The notes beneath the pieces were generated by a model that searched no databases, was not told the DNA's origin, and was given only the letters and a program-made list of their open reading frames with translations. Positions 54,083-62,444 of a stretch of 64,000 bases of DNA are shown piece after piece; position 1 is the first letter of the stretch; every line of letters starts with the position of its first letter. The position numbers and the translations under genes are program-made. The stretch comes from Algoriphagus sp. Its GTDB lineage: Bacteria > Bacteroidota > Bacteroidia > Cytophagales > Cyclobacteriaceae. The stretch spans positions 1-64,000 of the forward strand of contig JAQSDM010000011.1 in assembly GCA_029945945.1 (NCBI GenBank), given 5' to 3'.

Positions 54083-54598
54083 ATGCGCAATCCATTTTCA
54101 AAAACATATAATCAGGAGGAACTCGACATGTTCGATTTCTTGGGAGTGATCAATTTTTTTGAGCGTCTGAATTACAAGGAAATGTCCCGATTTATCCCGG
54201 CCATGCATCATCGCAAATACCTCCGGGATGAGGTAGTATTCTTCAGCAAGGATCCTAGCCAGGCTTTATATCTTGTGAAAAGAGGTCAAATCAGCCTTAC
54301 AATAGACATTAAAGACAATTTCGAATCCATTTTGGAAATCAACAGAAACGATGCTTTCGGCGAAAACTCTTTGTTGGAAAACGCCAAGAGAACTTATACC
54401 GCCATGGTTGTTTCTGAAGAAGCTGACTTGATCGTGATTCCTCATTTTGCCATCCAGGAGATTTTTGACAGCAATCCAAAAATCAAAGCCAAAATGATGA
54501 CCTCACTGGCAGAATATTACAACCAAAACAATCAAAAACTTTTTCGCTCCTATCGTGAGTCTTTCGGGTTCTTCAGTCTCCGCCAAATGTTTGAATAA
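54083..54598 (+). CDS. Cyclic-nucleotide-binding domain protein without HTH
   Basis: A 171-aa cNMP-binding fold protein: RDEVVFFSKDPSQALYLVKRGQISL and AFGENSLLENAKRTYTAMVVSEEADLIVIP match the Crp/Fnr sensory domain. No helix-turn-helix follows, so it is not a DNA-binding Crp; it is probably an effector or partner protein. Co-transcribed with tilS (3-bp gap). Target unknown. Confidence 0.85.
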   Translation: MRNPFSKTYNQEELDMFDFLGVINFFERLNYKEMSRFIPAMHHRKYLRDEVVFFSKDPSQALYLVKRGQISLTIDIKDNFESILEINRNDAFGENSLLENAKRTYTAMVVSEEADLIVIPHFAIQEIFDSNPKIKAKMMTSLAEYYNQNNQKLFRSYRESFGFFSLRQMFE

Positions 54599-54745
54599 TC
54601 ACTCCAAACCAGGTTTCTTTCTTTTATCAAAAAAGCCGGCTCACAAGCAAAGTAATCCCAAGCTGGTTTCGATTCCTACGCTTTGTTTGATAACTTAGCG
54701 TCGCTTTTTGAAGGCAATAATTCACTCAAAAATCTATATAAAATC

Positions 54746-55681
54746 ATGAGCAAAGTAACCGTAGTAGGTGCAGGCAACGTAGGTGCTACCTGTGCCGATG
54801 TTTTAGCTTATCGCGAAATCGCAGAAGAAATTGTTTTGATCGACATCAAAGAAGGTTTTGCCGAAGGCAAAGCGCTTGATATCTGGCAGAAAGCGCCTAT
54901 CAACCAGTATGATAGCAGAACTGTAGGTACAACTGGCGATTACAGCAAAACAGCTAATTCTGATGTGGTCGTAATCACTTCCGGACTTCCTCGTAAGCCA
55001 GGCATGACTCGTGATGACCTGATCGTAACCAATGCCGGTATCGTGAAAATGGTGACTGAGAATGTGGTAAAATACTCTCCAAATGCAATCATCATCGTTG
55101 TCTCCAATCCTTTGGATGTCATGACTTATCAGGCGCACCTCACGTCAAAACTTCCAAGAAATAAAGTAATCGGTATGGCCGGAATCTTGGATACTGCCCG
55201 TTACAGAGCTTTTCTTGCTGAGGAATTAAACATTTCAGGAAAAGAAATTCAGGCAATCCTGATGGGCGGACATGGAGACACCATGGTTCCACTTCCTCGC
55301 TACACGACCGTTGCAGGTATTCCTGTGACTGAATTGATCGCCAAAGATAAACTGGATGCTATCATTGAAAGAACGAAGTTTGGCGGTGGAGAACTTGTGA
55401 AACTAATGGGAACTTCTGCCTGGTACGCTCCTGGAGCAGCTGCAGCTCAAATGGTTGAAGCCATCCTTAAGAATCAAAGAAGAGTATTCCCTGTTTGTAT
55501 CAAACTGGAAGGCGAATACGGAATCGACGATTGCTACCTGGGAGTGCCTGTGATTTTGGGCAAAAACGGTGTGGAAAAAGTGATCGAACTTGACTTGAAT
55601 ACTGAAGAAAAAGCGCTTCTTGAAACTTCAAGAGGACATGTGAAAGAAGTAATGAGCGTTTTGGACAACCTTTCTGCTTAA
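54746..55681 (+). CDS. mdh: Malate dehydrogenase (LDH-like)
   Basis: A 311-aa NAD-dependent dehydrogenase of the citric acid cycle. The ATG at 54746 (MSKVTVVGAGNVGATCADVLA) is preferred; the longer frame from 54683 lacks support. Motifs: GAGNVG Rossmann loop, GLPRKPGMTRDDLIVTNAGI, SNPLDVMTYQAHL, and the catalytic His in GGHGDTMVPLPRYTTV. The coordinating Arg residues (RKPGMTR) favour malate over lactate. A terminator follows. Confidence 0.95.
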   Translation: MSKVTVVGAGNVGATCADVLAYREIAEEIVLIDIKEGFAEGKALDIWQKAPINQYDSRTVGTTGDYSKTANSDVVVITSGLPRKPGMTRDDLIVTNAGIVKMVTENVVKYSPNAIIIVVSNPLDVMTYQAHLTSKLPRNKVIGMAGILDTARYRAFLAEELNISGKEIQAILMGGHGDTMVPLPRYTTVAGIPVTELIAKDKLDAIIERTKFGGGELVKLMGTSAWYAPGAAAAQMVEAILKNQRRVFPVCIKLEGEYGIDDCYLGVPVILGKNGVEKVIELDLNTEEKALLETSRGHVKEVMSVLDNLSA

Positions 55682-55700
55682 TCTTAACTCCCTCCTTTTC

Positions 55701-55748
55701 AGACCTAAGATTCTCAGAAGTTGTTTGAGTTTCTTAGGTCTTATTTTT
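55701..55748 (+). terminator. Rho-independent terminator of mdh
   Basis: Stem AGACCTAAGA (55701-55710) with TCTTAGGTCT (55732-55741) and a T-rich tail; the 21-nt loop holds further complementarity. Confidence 0.75.
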
Positions 55749-55779
55749 GTATAGTAACCCACGAATCAACCTCGGATCT

Positions 55780-58485
55780 GTGAAAATCTGGAAAAGCCTG
55801 CTCATCTTATTATCCACCCTTCTGCTCATTGGTGCAGGGTTCTGGGTCTATAAGAAGTACTTTTCCTCCAGAAAAATCAATAACCTGGAGCTTATCAGTC
55901 AGGAGGCTGTTTTTGTTTTAGAAACCTATCAGGGAGCAAAAACCTGGAATACGCTGGTAAATGATCCAGTCTGGGAAATCCTTTCCACACTTCCTGCTTT
56001 CCAAAAATTCAGCACCCAGCTCACAACTCTTGATAGTCTTAGCGGCGGGTCAGGTGAAATCACCAAAACCCTTTCGGGAAAACAAATGACGGTGAGCCTT
56101 CATACTACCGGAATAGAGACCTTTGATTTACTTTTTACAGTCAACCTGAATTCAAAAAGGGCATTAGCTCTGATTGAAGAAGTAAAAAGCAGAATGAATC
56201 CGGGCGCGAAATTTCAATCAAGAAACTATTCTGAAATTGAAATTCTGGAATATTATGACGCCTCAAACAACCGACTTTGGAGCTTATCAATATTGGAGGA
56301 TTTGATTTTAGTGTCCTCCTCTAGCTTCCTGGTGGAGGAAGCTATTCGATTTTACATAAATGAAGGTCAGCAAAGCTTTTCCGATCTCGCCGCTTCAACT
56401 CCTTACGATAAAGATTCTCCTGGCCGGCTTCTTCTTTCCGGCAAAGGGATGGCAAGTTTGCTTAAAGGTGTGACCACCGACAGAGAAAACCAAAGCATTG
56501 CTGCCCTTGAAACTCTGACAGAAGGACTTGTCTTAGATTTGGCTTTTGAAGAAGGCCAACTTGTTTTCAAAGGACCTTTGGTGTCAGAAAAAGGGGTAAA
56601 CTTCACTCCATCCATTCGGGCAAATCTTCCGGCCATCGAATCAATCATATCGAATCGGACTTTGGCACTGACCCAGTACAATCTGGAAAGCATCTATGAA
56701 ACGCAGAAGTTGGAAAACAGAGCTTTCACGCCCAGATCTACTTTGAGTGGAGAGATTCAGCGAACCCTTACAGACAAGGGATTTCTGGACAGCTTCACCG
56801 GTGAGATTTATCTGCTTGATCTGGAAAACTCCGGGGGGTCCGATCAAAATCTTGCTATCCTTGCCCGTTCAACCGATCCCACTTTCTCATTAGAATTGAT
56901 AAAGGAATATCAGCAGGAGGCAAAAATAGAAGCCTCGGATTTTTACTTGGGACACGAAATTCTTTACCTGGCTGAGGAAGAATTCCCGGCCCACTTGTTT
57001 GCCGGAAAATTCCCTGGGTTTGGACAGACTTTCGTCACTGCACTAGAGGAAGTATTGGTTTTTACCAACTCCCAACAGGCCATGAAACTAATTTTGGATG
57101 ATTTTGAATCTGAAAATACCTGGGGGAAATCAGCTCAAACTCCTGAAGCCAAAAATGGCCTTAGCCCGACTTCCGGATTTACGCGGCTTTATCTGATCGA
57201 TCAAATCTGGGAAAACTGGACAAAAACAGCCAATCCATCCTGGAGCTCTTTTCTTCAGAAATATTCAACAAGCTTTCGCTCTTTTCCATGGGTTTCCTTG
57301 AAAATCAACCAGATTCAAGACAAAACTGAGGCTACCCTGACTTTTCCATACAAATCAGAGAAAAAAGCTAAAACACCGGAAACTGAAGCAATTTCCCTGC
57401 AACCCAGCAAAAACATTCCTTTCAAATCAACCCTGATCTACGGGCCCAAATCGGTGATCAATTTTCAGGACGAAACTGAGGATATATTGGTTCAGGACAC
57501 CGATAATGTTCTTCATCTGATAAATTCCGGAGGAGAGGAAGTTTTCGCAATTAAGCTCAGTGGACCGATCGTATCTGATGCTTTCCAAATAGATTATTAC
57601 AAAAACGGGAAACTCCAAATCTTGCTGGCTACGGAAGAAAAAATCTATGGGATCGACCGATTAGGCGATTTATTACCTTCCTATCCTTTCGATTTGGGCG
57701 GGGAAAGCATTTCGCATCTGAATCTTGTTGACTATAGTAATGACAAAGATTATCGGTACTTCATCAGTACCGCGGATGGTGACCTCTACCTTTTAGACAA
57801 AAATGGAAAACAGCTCGAAGGCTGGGATCCGCTTAAACTGGGTGAGAAGACAATCGCACCTCCGGCTCATTACCGGGTACCGGGCAGGGGGGATTATATG
57901 ATTGCTCAGACCGAAAAAGGAAAACTGCATCTATTCACTCGCCGGGGAGAAAAGCAAGCCGGGTCTCCAATACAACTCGGTGAATCGCTTAAATCTCGTC
58001 TTGCTGTCTGGCAGGATCCAAAAGCAAAATCTTTCCAACTTGTAGGTATAACTGCAAATGGAGAAGTGATTCATTCGAATTTCAGCGGGGAAGTCGGATA
58101 CAGAAACCAACTCATCAAAGATGACCGAGACAGCGAATTTTTGCTGATTCAGGATCAGAAAGGCAATGACTTTGTCTTTGTTTCAAGACAGTTTAATAAT
58201 GTGAGTGTAATGGACAGGGCTGAAAAGATCCTGTTCACGACTAAAGTTTCGGACGAAAATCTGATCTATCAATACTTTGATTTTGGGTCGAATCGACAGA
58301 TTTTCGCTTTGACCGACTTGGTGCAGGAGTTTTGCTACCTGTATGATATGAAAGGAAACCTTCTCACAAAGATGCCTTTGGAAAGTACCGGCCCGATTCA
58401 GATTACGCATCAGGTTTCTCAGGGACAATTCCTGATTCGGACAATCAGCGGCGCGAAGCTGACAGAGTTTCAGTTGGCAGATTAG
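55780..58485 (+). CDS. Large membrane-anchored protein with C-terminal propeller-like repeats, unknown function
   Basis: A 901-aa protein with one N-terminal membrane segment (IWKSLLILLSTLLLIGAGFWVYKKYF). I prefer the GTG at 55780, since an earlier TTG at 55747 lies inside the mdh terminator. Residues about 40-540 are a mixed alpha/beta region of unknown family (LETYQGAKTWNTLVNDPVWEIL, SLSILEDLILVSSSSFLVEEAI). Residues about 560-880 form WD/FG-GAP-like strands, for example IDRLGDLLPSYPFDLGGE, STADGDLYLLDKNGKQLEGW and LHLFTRRGEKQAGSPIQLGE, consistent with a propeller. No enzyme motif. Ends convergent with the next gene. I could not name the family. Confidence 0.65.
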   Translation: MKIWKSLLILLSTLLLIGAGFWVYKKYFSSRKINNLELISQEAVFVLETYQGAKTWNTLVNDPVWEILSTLPAFQKFSTQLTTLDSLSGGSGEITKTLSGKQMTVSLHTTGIETFDLLFTVNLNSKRALALIEEVKSRMNPGAKFQSRNYSEIEILEYYDASNNRLWSLSILEDLILVSSSSFLVEEAIRFYINEGQQSFSDLAASTPYDKDSPGRLLLSGKGMASLLKGVTTDRENQSIAALETLTEGLVLDLAFEEGQLVFKGPLVSEKGVNFTPSIRANLPAIESIISNRTLALTQYNLESIYETQKLENRAFTPRSTLSGEIQRTLTDKGFLDSFTGEIYLLDLENSGGSDQNLAILARSTDPTFSLELIKEYQQEAKIEASDFYLGHEILYLAEEEFPAHLFAGKFPGFGQTFVTALEEVLVFTNSQQAMKLILDDFESENTWGKSAQTPEAKNGLSPTSGFTRLYLIDQIWENWTKTANPSWSSFLQKYSTSFRSFPWVSLKINQIQDKTEATLTFPYKSEKKAKTPETEAISLQPSKNIPFKSTLIYGPKSVINFQDETEDILVQDTDNVLHLINSGGEEVFAIKLSGPIVSDAFQIDYYKNGKLQILLATEEKIYGIDRLGDLLPSYPFDLGGESISHLNLVDYSNDKDYRYFISTADGDLYLLDKNGKQLEGWDPLKLGEKTIAPPAHYRVPGRGDYMIAQTEKGKLHLFTRRGEKQAGSPIQLGESLKSRLAVWQDPKAKSFQLVGITANGEVIHSNFSGEVGYRNQLIKDDRDSEFLLIQDQKGNDFVFVSRQFNNVSVMDRAEKILFTTKVSDENLIYQYFDFGSNRQIFALTDLVQEFCYLYDMKGNLLTKMPLESTGPIQITHQVSQGQFLIRTISGAKLTEFQLAD

Positions 58486-58506
58486 GAGAAGACAGGATTG
58501 GTAAAA

Positions 58507-60135
58507 TCACTTCACCTGAATCTCTTTTTTCCAGGTTTGCAATTGACCTGAATCGTCTTTGAAGTCTACTTCAAGCACATACTTTCCGGTCAATTCTGAG
58601 CTCTTAACCTGAAATTCCGATTGAAACTCATTCAGTCCTTTTTGGTACCAGAAAAGCAAAGTCCTGTAATCAGGGAGTTTTCCTTCTTTTTCATTTGGTG
58701 AATAAATCGGGCTTTCAAGTGCTATATAAGGATTCAATCCTGAATAACCGAGATATAGAACTTCATCCGGAATCGGGAAAAGGCCAAAGTTATTCTCATA
58801 AGAACTAAAGCTCAACACCCCGTCGTACTTCCTGTCATTCAGATAAAACTCTCTGTTGAGAACGTCCAGTTTGTAGAAAAACTTAGGATTGAAAGTGGCA
58901 AGCATGTCTGAATTGAATACAGGTAAAGCATCCACCATCATCAGAGGATTTCCCTCAAAAAGGTAATCAGCTTCCACATTCAAAATCCTGAATTCTTTTA
59001 GTTTATCCTTTCTCCTCACGGATACGTTTGGAACGTATTCTTTGATGACGGTTTCTACATCATCAAATCGTGTATAATCATCCAGTAGGTAGGATTGATC
59101 TTCCACAAATCCGGTGACCACGCTCATGCTGTCATTTTCATAAACTTGGGAAAAGTAGGGCTCTAACGCTGATGCGAGTTTCATCTTACGTAAAAATTCC
59201 TCATCCTCCCGCGAAATAGTCAATTCAGGAATCTTGAATCCAGCCTTGAATTTGGTCTTGGGACCAGGCAATTGAATCTCAAATGCATTCAGATTACTTC
59301 CATCTTCCACCTGAATCAGCATATGATCCCAATGTTTGAAACCACCCAAGTCAAAATACAAATTCCCGTTTTCATCCGGGCGATCCGTGTACAAAGCGGA
59401 TTGCTCCCCATGAACAGAGAGGAAATATGTTTTGGCAGTATCAACCTCAACCCCTATCAATTTTCCATGGACAATGTGCCCAAAAAGCTCTGGCAGAAAT
59501 GGCACTTTCTCAATGGATTCATATACCTGATCAGATTCTATCTGCTGGCCCAAATTAGCTAAATATGGATTTGGACTGGCAAGCCTGATCGATTCAATTC
59601 TTTCTTCGGGAAGATTCAGTTTGATTGTGAAAGATTCAGATTTTCCCAATTCCTCCTTTGAAACTGAAACCGGAGAAATCCCTGAAGAAGCTTGCACGGG
59701 GATTTTTCCTTCTTTCTTTGCCAAAGTCGGAGGCAAAGCAGGATTCAGAATTGTAACAAATTGCTGCGAAATTCCTGATTTTAAATCCAGATAGGGGCTA
59801 ATCCGGGTAAAAACCCGAAGCAGGTAGTTTCCGGAGGGAATCGAAGCCGGCAGTTGCATGTAATTGAAAACTTTACCGGATTTCAGCGGGAATTTGGCAA
59901 TCGCCCAGGACCGATTCTCTGTATCAATCAACTCAGCATAGAAAATCTGTGAAACACTTGGTTTTCCACCGCTTTGAACTTCTCCGTTGATCCAAATTTT
60001 TTCATCAGTAAAAAAAAGCGTCTTGGGAATAGTAAAGGAAACCATCTCGGCTTGGGATTGTGCCAAAGCCTGAAAAGCAAAACCCATCTGAAGGCCAAGC
60101 AAAACCAGAATTTTTATCGTATATATTTTTTTCAT
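58507..60135 (-). CDS. Secreted accessory protein of a TonB/DUF4249 locus, MG2-like N-terminal domain
   Basis: A 542-aa protein with signal peptide; ATG at 60135 (MKKIYTIKILVLLGLQMGFAFQALAQ). The N-terminal part (FTIPKTLFFTDEKIWINGEVQ, then LPASIPSGNYLLRVFTRI) looks like an MG2/macroglobulin-type beta domain, also seen in carboxypeptidase-regulatory-like secreted proteins. The rest contains RLDVLNREFYLNDRKYDGVL-like strands but no recognised domain. It is the last gene of the operon TonB receptor-DUF4249-DUF4249-this gene, separated from the preceding gene by one base. Probable periplasmic or surface substrate-handling protein; unconfirmed. Confidence 0.7.
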   Translation of the reverse strand: MKKIYTIKILVLLGLQMGFAFQALAQSQAEMVSFTIPKTLFFTDEKIWINGEVQSGGKPSVSQIFYAELIDTENRSWAIAKFPLKSGKVFNYMQLPASIPSGNYLLRVFTRISPYLDLKSGISQQFVTILNPALPPTLAKKEGKIPVQASSGISPVSVSKEELGKSESFTIKLNLPEERIESIRLASPNPYLANLGQQIESDQVYESIEKVPFLPELFGHIVHGKLIGVEVDTAKTYFLSVHGEQSALYTDRPDENGNLYFDLGGFKHWDHMLIQVEDGSNLNAFEIQLPGPKTKFKAGFKIPELTISREDEEFLRKMKLASALEPYFSQVYENDSMSVVTGFVEDQSYLLDDYTRFDDVETVIKEYVPNVSVRRKDKLKEFRILNVEADYLFEGNPLMMVDALPVFNSDMLATFNPKFFYKLDVLNREFYLNDRKYDGVLSFSSYENNFGLFPIPDEVLYLGYSGLNPYIALESPIYSPNEKEGKLPDYRTLLFWYQKGLNEFQSEFQVKSSELTGKYVLEVDFKDDSGQLQTWKKEIQVK

Positions 60136-60136
60136 C

Positions 60137-61288
60137 TTAATCTTCCCAAAATTCCGGTCGTTTCCGATCCGCATAAAGTGTACAATCTGCACAGCGCCGT
60201 GGCGTACTATAATATCCAATTGGGCCCATGGGTCCCGGAACCGACCTAGCCGGCAATAATGCTCCTGAAGCAAAAGCAGCCTGCAATTGGGCCGGATTTA
60301 AGAAAACGGTGTCCGGAGAAATGAAGCAATCGTCAAACTCAGGATCATTGTAATCCCAAGGCAAAATATCCATCCTGTCAATGTAAATTCTTTCCTGTCT
60401 TACTATCCCAAGGCTGACAAAACCAATTACAGGTTTATCAGGATTGCCCTCCAATTTGAAATTTCCTCCTATCACAGATGGCAATGGACTGAAAATGGAT
60501 CCAATATCATCTGTGTTCTTTTTCAGGGTTTCCCAAAATTCTAACGATTCCTGAGGAATTGCTTTCTGCGAAATCAGGATGCTGTATCTCTCCATCAGCC
60601 GCTCATCTCCCTCGGGAATTTCTGTAATCGTCTTCCTGAAAACCACCTGCTCTTCAAATCGCGAAGAGGTCTCCAGCAAAATATCTGAATTAACTTCTGA
60701 TGTGTAGCATAAATCGATTCTCTCTTCCTCTTTCATCGGGACCACATCCCTTAATTCAGGTTTGTAGATATAGGTGACTTTAAATCGGGGAAGGAAAATC
60801 CAGGTCTCTTCAAATGTCCAAAGGAAATCATCTGCATTTTCGTCTCCCTGAGTATTTACAAAGACTTCGATTCCCTGCTCATCCCGAACGTATCCGGCTT
60901 CCTGAATCTGCGGAGTGATGATTGGTTTCAAAATGCCGGACACATATTTTTCGCCATTCGCCAGAAGAATCTCAAGTTTGTACTCCTGATTTTCATCGAT
61001 ATTTTGCTCGAAATAATACACACCTTCTTTATCCTCCACAAGAGGAAAAATGCTTCCTCCCTCACTGATCAGGCTTATAATCGCTCTTTTCACGGGAGCA
61101 AATTTCACGGTGTCTGAGACATTGGTAGTGACACTCAGCTTCAATTCACTTTTGAGTCCTTCGGAATCCAAATATCCTTCTACCACAAGAACCCCTGCTT
61201 CCTGATTTTCAATTTCAGGTTCAAAAGGCTCTCTGCATCCCATAGTGAAGAGTACAAGAAGTGCGAAAATAAATCCGTGTCTCTTCAT
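60137..61288 (-). CDS. DUF4249 lipoprotein, copy 2
   Basis: A 383-aa outer-membrane lipoprotein with lipobox LFTMGC (Cys about 18), REPFEPEIENQEAGVLVVEGYL, and the C-terminal CADCTLYADRKRPEFWED. It is clearly a tandem paralogue of the next gene (61290-62444): the same order of blocks, including RYSILISQKAIPQ, FWETLKKNTDDIGSIFSPLPSVI and the Cys-x-x-Cys end. DUF4249 proteins accompany TonB-dependent receptors and probably bind the transported substrate. One base separates it from the downstream gene; the upstream gap is also one base. Confidence 0.85.
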   Translation of the reverse strand: MKRHGFIFALLVLFTMGCREPFEPEIENQEAGVLVVEGYLDSEGLKSELKLSVTTNVSDTVKFAPVKRAIISLISEGGSIFPLVEDKEGVYYFEQNIDENQEYKLEILLANGEKYVSGILKPIITPQIQEAGYVRDEQGIEVFVNTQGDENADDFLWTFEETWIFLPRFKVTYIYKPELRDVVPMKEEERIDLCYTSEVNSDILLETSSRFEEQVVFRKTITEIPEGDERLMERYSILISQKAIPQESLEFWETLKKNTDDIGSIFSPLPSVIGGNFKLEGNPDKPVIGFVSLGIVRQERIYIDRMDILPWDYNDPEFDDCFISPDTVFLNPAQLQAAFASGALLPARSVPGPMGPIGYYSTPRRCADCTLYADRKRPEFWED

Positions 61289-61289
61289 C

Positions 61290-62444
61290 TTAATCCTCCC
61301 AGAAATCAGGTTTTCCTCGATTAGCATAAAGTGTACAATCTGAACAACGTCTCGTCGAACTATAATAAGCAACGATTGTTGTTCCTTCCATCAGCTCCCT
61401 GGCAGGAAGTACTGCACCAGTCCCGAAATCACTGAAGTATTGGGATGAACCGATGTATATTGGTTCGATTGAGATCGAACAATCATCAAATTCAGGATCG
61501 TTGAAGGTCCAGGGGAACACATCTTTTTGGTCGATGTAAATACGGGTTTGCTTAATTACTCCCAAGCTTACAAATCCAACTACAGGCTGCTCATCATCAC
61601 CTTCCAGATGAAGATTTCCGGAAATGACAGATGGTAATGGACTGAAAATTGAACCGATATCATCCGTATTTCTTTTGAGTGTTTCCCAAAACTCCACTGC
61701 TTGTTGATCAATTGCCTTCTGCGAAATCAAAATACTGTATCGCTCCATTATTCGCTCATCTCCCTGTGGAATCTCAGTGATGGTCTGACGAAAAACAACC
61801 TGATCCTCAAATCGTGAACTCGTCTCCAGCAGCAAATCTGGATTAGTTTCCGATTTATAGCAAAGGGCAATTTGTTCTTCTTCTTTTCTTAATTCCACCA
61901 CTTTCGTGTCATTTCGGTAGATATAAGGAGTTCGGATCACTGGTCGGAAAATCCAGGTTTCCTCATAGGTCCACAGGAAATCATCTGCCACTTCATTCCC
62001 CTGAGTATTTACATAAACTTCCACGCCCTCTTCATCCCGAATGTATCCTGCATCCAGGATATCAGGAGTAATAATTGGCTTAATGGGATCTGAAAAATAC
62101 TTCTCCCCATTTCTTAGCAAGATCTCAAGTCGATAAGATTGATTTTCCGGAATATCCAACTGAAAAAGGTATTTCCCGTCTTTCAGTTCAGTCAATTTAT
62201 ACAGCTCACCAGAATCCGCGATCAGGCTTATTAAAGCTCCGGGTTCCGGAATGTTTGACTCCGTTCCGCTAATCGGTGCAGTTCTGGAGATCGAAAGGAC
62301 ACTCTCCAAACCGTTGGAATCCAAGTAACCTTCGACTACCAAAACTCCGCCTTGGACATTTTCAATTTCGGGTTCAAATGGTTCTCTGCATCCTGTAAAC
62401 AGGAAAATCACAACAAGCAAAAATTGTAGATCCTTGAATCGCAT
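61290..62444 (-). CDS. DUF4249 lipoprotein, copy 1
   Basis: A 384-aa lipoprotein with lipobox FLFTGC (Cys about 19) and the DUF4249 opening EPFEPEIENVQGGVLVVEGYLD. C-terminal CSDCTLYANRGKPDFWED again has a CxxC pair. It shares long identical stretches with copy 2, for instance ETSSRFEDQVVFRQTITEIP, so the pair is a fairly recent tandem duplication. Its start overlaps the stop of the TonB receptor gene by one base (TGATG), so translation is coupled. Predicted to be the surface partner of the receptor. Confidence 0.87.
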   Translation of the reverse strand: MRFKDLQFLLVVIFLFTGCREPFEPEIENVQGGVLVVEGYLDSNGLESVLSISRTAPISGTESNIPEPGALISLIADSGELYKLTELKDGKYLFQLDIPENQSYRLEILLRNGEKYFSDPIKPIITPDILDAGYIRDEEGVEVYVNTQGNEVADDFLWTYEETWIFRPVIRTPYIYRNDTKVVELRKEEEQIALCYKSETNPDLLLETSSRFEDQVVFRQTITEIPQGDERIMERYSILISQKAIDQQAVEFWETLKRNTDDIGSIFSPLPSVISGNLHLEGDDEQPVVGFVSLGVIKQTRIYIDQKDVFPWTFNDPEFDDCSISIEPIYIGSSQYFSDFGTGAVLPARELMEGTTIVAYYSSTRRCSDCTLYANRGKPDFWED

